From contig NZ_CP010429.1 of assembly GCF_000974425.1 (NCBI RefSeq), forward strand, positions 1,178,001 to 1,242,000: DNA of 64,000 nucleotides. The letters are read 5' to 3'. The notes below the pieces were generated by a model, which saw only the letters and a list, made by a program, of their open reading frames with translations, ran no database searches and was not told where the DNA came from. The position numbers were made by a program, and so were the translations under genes. Below are positions 60,715-64,000 of this stretch, piece by piece. Source of the stretch: Spirosoma radiotolerans (lineage in GTDB: Bacteria; Bacteroidota; Bacteroidia; Cytophagales; Spirosomataceae). How positions within the stretch are numbered: the first letter of the stretch is position 1; the number at the start of each line of letters is the position of its first letter.

Positions 60715-60782
60715 GTGATAGATTGCCTGAATGATTGAATAATGTTTGCAATAATTATTCAATCATTCAGGCAATCTATCAC
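60715..60782. repeat. Perfect inverted repeat with 29-nt arms after pheT
   Basis: 60715-60743 and 60754-60782 are exact reverse complements around a 10-nt loop. The right arm ends 4 nt from the pheT stop codon, and the left arm is 19 nt from the start of the next gene. The arm contains CTGAATGATTGAATAAT, in the style of other arms here. Confidence 0.88.
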
Positions 60783-60786
60783 TTAA

Positions 60787-63231
60787 TCATTTTCTAATTA
60801 CCGCGCCCAACTCCTGCTCGAAAGCGGCCATGAGCCGTTGCATTGTCTTATCGATGGTTACATCGGTGAGGGTCTGAGCCGTATCCTGCAACATGAAGTT
60901 GACCGAATAGGCTTTCTTTCCTTCACCAAGGTTTTCACCTTCATACACATCGAACACATTTATCGTGCGTAATAATTTCCGTTCCGTTTGGCGGGCCAGT
61001 CGGCTGATCTGTTCGAATGAAATCGCCTTGTCAATGACGAGCGACAGGTCACGCCGAACTTCAGGAAACCTGGATACTTCTTCGTAACGAATTTTGCCGG
61101 AAGCCAGCTTCAGCAAAGCCTGCCAGTCGAAATCTGCATAGAATACAGGTTGCTTCAGGTCTACCAGTTTTGTCAGTTTGGCATTAACTAACCCCAGGCT
61201 GACCAATGGTTTTTTATTGACAACATAGGTTAGACCATATTGAAAAAGTGTTGTATCGGCTGGCTGCGTTTCGAACGATTTGATCCTGAACAAGTTCAGA
61301 ACCCGTTGTACGGCCGTTGCCAGGTCATGATAAGCTACAGGCTGGCCTTTCTGAAGCCAGCTTTCCGGGTTTTGATTCCCAATCATGGCCAGGCTTAATC
61401 GCATCCGCTCAACGTACTTGGGAGATCCATCCTCAAGTTTTACTTTATGATAAACCTTGCCGAACTCAAACGTTTTCAAGTCTTTCTGCCGCCGGTTCAG
61501 ATTATACACCAGTGTTTCCAGGGACGAAAACAACAAGGTTTGCCGCATTACAGACAGGTCATCACTTAGCGGATTGAGAAGAGTGACGTCGTCTCCGGTT
61601 AAAGATTGCCGGATGGCATCGTTATAAGCAGGTCGGGTCAATGACAGCGTCAGGATTTCGTAGAATCCATTGGCCGCCATGAGTTGGCTTACACGGCTCT
61701 GCCATTGATCAGGGTCCGTTTTAGGGAATTCAGAGAGCGAGTCAGCCGAAAGATTCGCCGAAAGCGGTATGTTATCTAACCCGTAAATGCGAAGAATCTC
61801 TTCGATCACGTCGGCTTCCCGCGTCACATCGACGCGGTAGGGCGGCACAATCGCTATGAAACCATCGTCTTCGATTGATTCAGCCTGAATATCCAGGGCG
61901 TCCAGAATCCGGTGAATCTCGGTATGGTCAATCTTGATGCCAATTAACCGGTCGATGTTACGGTAGCGAACCGGCACCCGGAACGCATCAATAGGCGTTG
62001 GGTAGATGTCGGTAATTGCCGAACTAACGGTTCCGCCAGCCACTTCCTGAATAAGCAAAGCCGCCCGCTTGAGTGCAAAGATTGTAATGTTCGGGTCGAT
62101 GCCCCGCTCGAAGCGAAACGAAGCATCGGTTTTCAGACCATGGTGTTGCGCGGTTTTGCGGATAGACGTTGGTGAGAAATAAGCCGATTCGAGAAAAATG
62201 CTGGTTGTCTGCGCGGACACGCCGGAGTACTGACCGCCAAATACACCCGCGATGCACATGGGTTTTTCGGCATCACAAATCATCAGGTCCGTGGCCGTGA
62301 GTTTACGTTCTACACCATCCAGTGTAACAAATGGCGTGCCTTCGGGTAGCGTTTTAACGATGACCTGATTGCCCGAAATTTTTGCCGCATCAAAAGCATG
62401 CAGTGGCTGCCCCAAATCGTGGCAAACGAAATTCGTTACATCCACAATGTTGTTGATGGGGTTGAGGCCAATACTCAACAACCGTTGTTTGAGCCAATCC
62501 GGCGATTCGCCGACCGTTAGGCCACTCAGGGTAAGGCCTGCATACCGTGGGCAGGCCGTTGTGTCGTCGACCTGTACATTAAGCGTTAAATCAGTGTTAT
62601 TGATAGCGAACGCATCAACCGAAGGCAACCGAAGCGGGCGATTTAAAACGGCTTTCAGGTCTCGGGCTGTTCCCAGGTGAGAAGCCGCATCGATGCGGTT
62701 GGGCGTCAGGCCAATCGCGATCTGGTAATCAGCTTCGAGATTGAAGTAACGGGCGGCCGGTGTACCGTTGGGCATCCGGGACGCCGGACCTTCCATATCG
62801 AGTACCATGATCCCCGCATGCGATGTACCTAACCCGATTTCGTCTTCAGCGCAGATCATCCCTTCGGAAGCTGCTCCACGAATTTTAGCTTTCTTTATTT
62901 GGAACGCATCTCCTGCGGTGGGGTGAAGTGTTGCTCCGACAAGGGCTACCACAACTTTCTGGCCAGCCGCCACATTGGGGGCGCCACAAACAATAGGCAG
63001 CGGCTGATCGGCACCTACATCAACCGTGGTTAAACTTAGTTTATCCGCATCCGGGTGTTTGACGCAGGTAAGTATCTCACCAATAACGACGCCCTCCAGC
63101 CCTCCGGGCACGGCGTTTATTTTCTCAATTCCTTCAACTTCCAGGCCCGTTGATGTCAGTAATTTACCAACTTCTTCGGGTGACTCAGGCAATTCAATGA
63201 ACTCTTGTAACCATTTATAGGAAACTTCCAT
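60787..63231 (-). CDS. pheT: Phenylalanine-tRNA ligase beta subunit
   Basis: The 814-residue beta chain of the (alpha-beta)2 enzyme that charges tRNA-Phe. The N-terminus MEVSYKWLQEFIELPESPEEVG leads into a tRNA-binding (EMAP-like) domain (about 40-150, VVIGEILTCVKHPDADKLS). The B3/B4 editing region, the B5 domain and the catalytic-like core (SFRFERGIDPNITIFAL) follow, and the C-terminal FDX-ACB anticodon domain is at about 720-814 (RFPEVRRDLSLVIDK). Full length with an ordinary ATG. The alpha subunit is not in the window. Confidence 0.97.
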   Translation of the reverse strand: MEVSYKWLQEFIELPESPEEVGKLLTSTGLEVEGIEKINAVPGGLEGVVIGEILTCVKHPDADKLSLTTVDVGADQPLPIVCGAPNVAAGQKVVVALVGATLHPTAGDAFQIKKAKIRGAASEGMICAEDEIGLGTSHAGIMVLDMEGPASRMPNGTPAARYFNLEADYQIAIGLTPNRIDAASHLGTARDLKAVLNRPLRLPSVDAFAINNTDLTLNVQVDDTTACPRYAGLTLSGLTVGESPDWLKQRLLSIGLNPINNIVDVTNFVCHDLGQPLHAFDAAKISGNQVIVKTLPEGTPFVTLDGVERKLTATDLMICDAEKPMCIAGVFGGQYSGVSAQTTSIFLESAYFSPTSIRKTAQHHGLKTDASFRFERGIDPNITIFALKRAALLIQEVAGGTVSSAITDIYPTPIDAFRVPVRYRNIDRLIGIKIDHTEIHRILDALDIQAESIEDDGFIAIVPPYRVDVTREADVIEEILRIYGLDNIPLSANLSADSLSEFPKTDPDQWQSRVSQLMAANGFYEILTLSLTRPAYNDAIRQSLTGDDVTLLNPLSDDLSVMRQTLLFSSLETLVYNLNRRQKDLKTFEFGKVYHKVKLEDGSPKYVERMRLSLAMIGNQNPESWLQKGQPVAYHDLATAVQRVLNLFRIKSFETQPADTTLFQYGLTYVVNKKPLVSLGLVNAKLTKLVDLKQPVFYADFDWQALLKLASGKIRYEEVSRFPEVRRDLSLVIDKAISFEQISRLARQTERKLLRTINVFDVYEGENLGEGKKAYSVNFMLQDTAQTLTDVTIDKTMQRLMAAFEQELGAVIRK

Positions 63232-63328
63232 ACAGCGGCAAAGCAGATTATTACCGCAAAGTTAGCCAATTGCTTGATTGCACCTGCAGTAAATTGACGG
63301 CAAAAAACTGGGCGGTCTCTCAGACCTG

Positions 63329-63973
63329 TTATTCGTGAGTAATATATTTCTCACCTGCCTTCACCGCAATTGGGAGTTTATTTTCGCCAGGGGGAAGCGG
63401 GCAGGCATATCTTGGGTTGTAGGCACAATATGGGTTATACGCCGTGTTGAAGTCAATAATTGCCTGACTATCTGTTAGTTGATTTGGGTCAAGCTCAATA
63501 TAACGGCCACCACCGTATGTTTCTTTACCCGAAGTCGCGTCCCGAAACAAAATGGAATAGGTATTGGCGAGTTTGACAACCAGTAATCGATGCGCTTCGC
63601 CGTTCAGACTAAACACGGCATGGGCAAATTTTTCGTATACTTCCTCACTGCCGTCACTCATGCTGACAACCAGTTTTTGCGTTTTATCGGCAAAGGGTTC
63701 AAGCCGGGCAACAACGCGGTAGGTGGGGTCAGGAGCAAAATAACTAAGTCCGTTGAACGATGATTTATCCTGAATAGGAGACTCGCCATTCGTGCGCATG
63801 AACTGATCTTTCTCTGTACGCTTTGTCGTTAGTTCCTGACGGTACGTTTCTGGCTTAACCGTTGCCTCTAAACCACTCGCGGAGGTCATGTTGCCACCAT
63901 CAAAAAAGGTGAAATACAACACTATTAACGTGAGTAAAAATAACCCTGTAAGAAAAAATTTATTTCTTAACAT
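63329..63973 (-). CDS. DUF1684 protein, membrane-anchored
   Basis: The ATG at 63973 is preferred; a TTG two codons upstream also opens the frame. The 214-residue protein has an N-terminal hydrophobic anchor (FFLTGLFLLTLIVLYFTFF) and the DUF1684 domain. Its signature near the C-terminus is GGGRYIELDPNQL, DFNTAYNPYCAYNPRYACPLPPGENKLPIAVKAGEK, which includes three Cys or Tyr-rich positions of unknown use. The family is widespread in Bacteroidota and Actinobacteria and its function is not established. It is upstream of pheT on the same strand with a 97-bp gap. Confidence 0.9.
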   Translation of the reverse strand: MLRNKFFLTGLFLLTLIVLYFTFFDGGNMTSASGLEATVKPETYRQELTTKRTEKDQFMRTNGESPIQDKSSFNGLSYFAPDPTYRVVARLEPFADKTQKLVVSMSDGSEEVYEKFAHAVFSLNGEAHRLLVVKLANTYSILFRDATSGKETYGGGRYIELDPNQLTDSQAIIDFNTAYNPYCAYNPRYACPLPPGENKLPIAVKAGEKYITHE

Positions 63974-64000
63974 AACCAAATGATCATAAATTGACTTTAA

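Overview
The window looks like chromosome of a Bacteroidota bacterium of the order Cytophagales, most like Spirosoma and its relatives. This is an inference from gene content, not from a database match. The supports are a SusC/SusD pair, a type IX secretion C-terminal sorting domain on an M1 peptidase, a surface protein of the gliding-motility-associated kind, several families typical of the phylum (DUF5683, DUF5686, DUF4230), and promoter boxes of the Bacteroidota form TAnnTTTG. There are few purine-rich ribosome binding sites, and several genes start with GTG or TTG. Base composition appears near 50% GC. There is no tRNA, rRNA, CRISPR array, phage or intact insertion sequence.

Layout. 1-3.8 kb (minus): the 5' part of a large secreted surface protein that runs off the left edge, a family 2 glycosyltransferase and a circularly permuted ATP-grasp protein. 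4.3-8.8 kb: a duplicated-domain lipoprotein, a small outer-membrane barrel, an aldo/keto reductase, an LDH2-type dehydrogenase and an unknown exported membrane protein. 8.9-12 kb (plus): a GH13-like protein and a radical SAM/SPASM protein. 12.2-17 kb (plus): the housekeeping block parA-parB-DUF5683-dapB-lepB. 17-20.5 kb: ung, apaG, a methyltransferase and a heme c/copper-monooxygenase-like lipoprotein. 20.6-26.5 kb: a DEAD-box RNA helicase with a long leader, DUF2905, an unknown exported protein and class II fructose-bisphosphate aldolase. 27-31.4 kb: an RND efflux permease and its adaptor. 31.5-40.3 kb: an M24 peptidase, a DUF5686 outer-membrane protein, a metallophosphoesterase, a MOSC protein and a TPR histidine kinase with a LytTR regulator. 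40.3-46.2 kb (minus): DUF535, a carboxypeptidase-regulatory-like protein, a HAD phosphatase, MutS2 and a small hydrophilic protein. 46.3-51.4 kb (minus): a SusD/SusC pair. 51.7-53.4 kb: an NFACT/RqcH homologue. 53.5-64 kb (minus): a glycosyltransferase, a VOC protein, an M1 aminopeptidase, DUF4230, RNase Y, ZapA, a coiled-coil protein, PheT and DUF1684.

How the genes fit together. Most are housekeeping: chromosome segregation (parAB), lysine/peptidoglycan precursor synthesis (dapB), protein export (lepB), uracil repair (ung), mRNA decay (rny, DEAD-box helicase), cell division (zapA) and tRNA charging (pheT). MutS2 and the NFACT protein are homologues of the two B. subtilis ribosome-quality-control factors RqcU and RqcH and lie about 6 kb apart, separated by the SusCD pair.

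The feature that stands out is not a gene. At least nine gaps hold a long inverted repeat, perfect or nearly so (arms of 19-44 nt), each with its own sequence and usually starting within 10 nt of a stop codon. At one site the last codon and stop of two convergent genes are both inside the arms. A separate hairpin with the core CCGTG-loop-CACGG occurs three times, with paired base changes in the stem.
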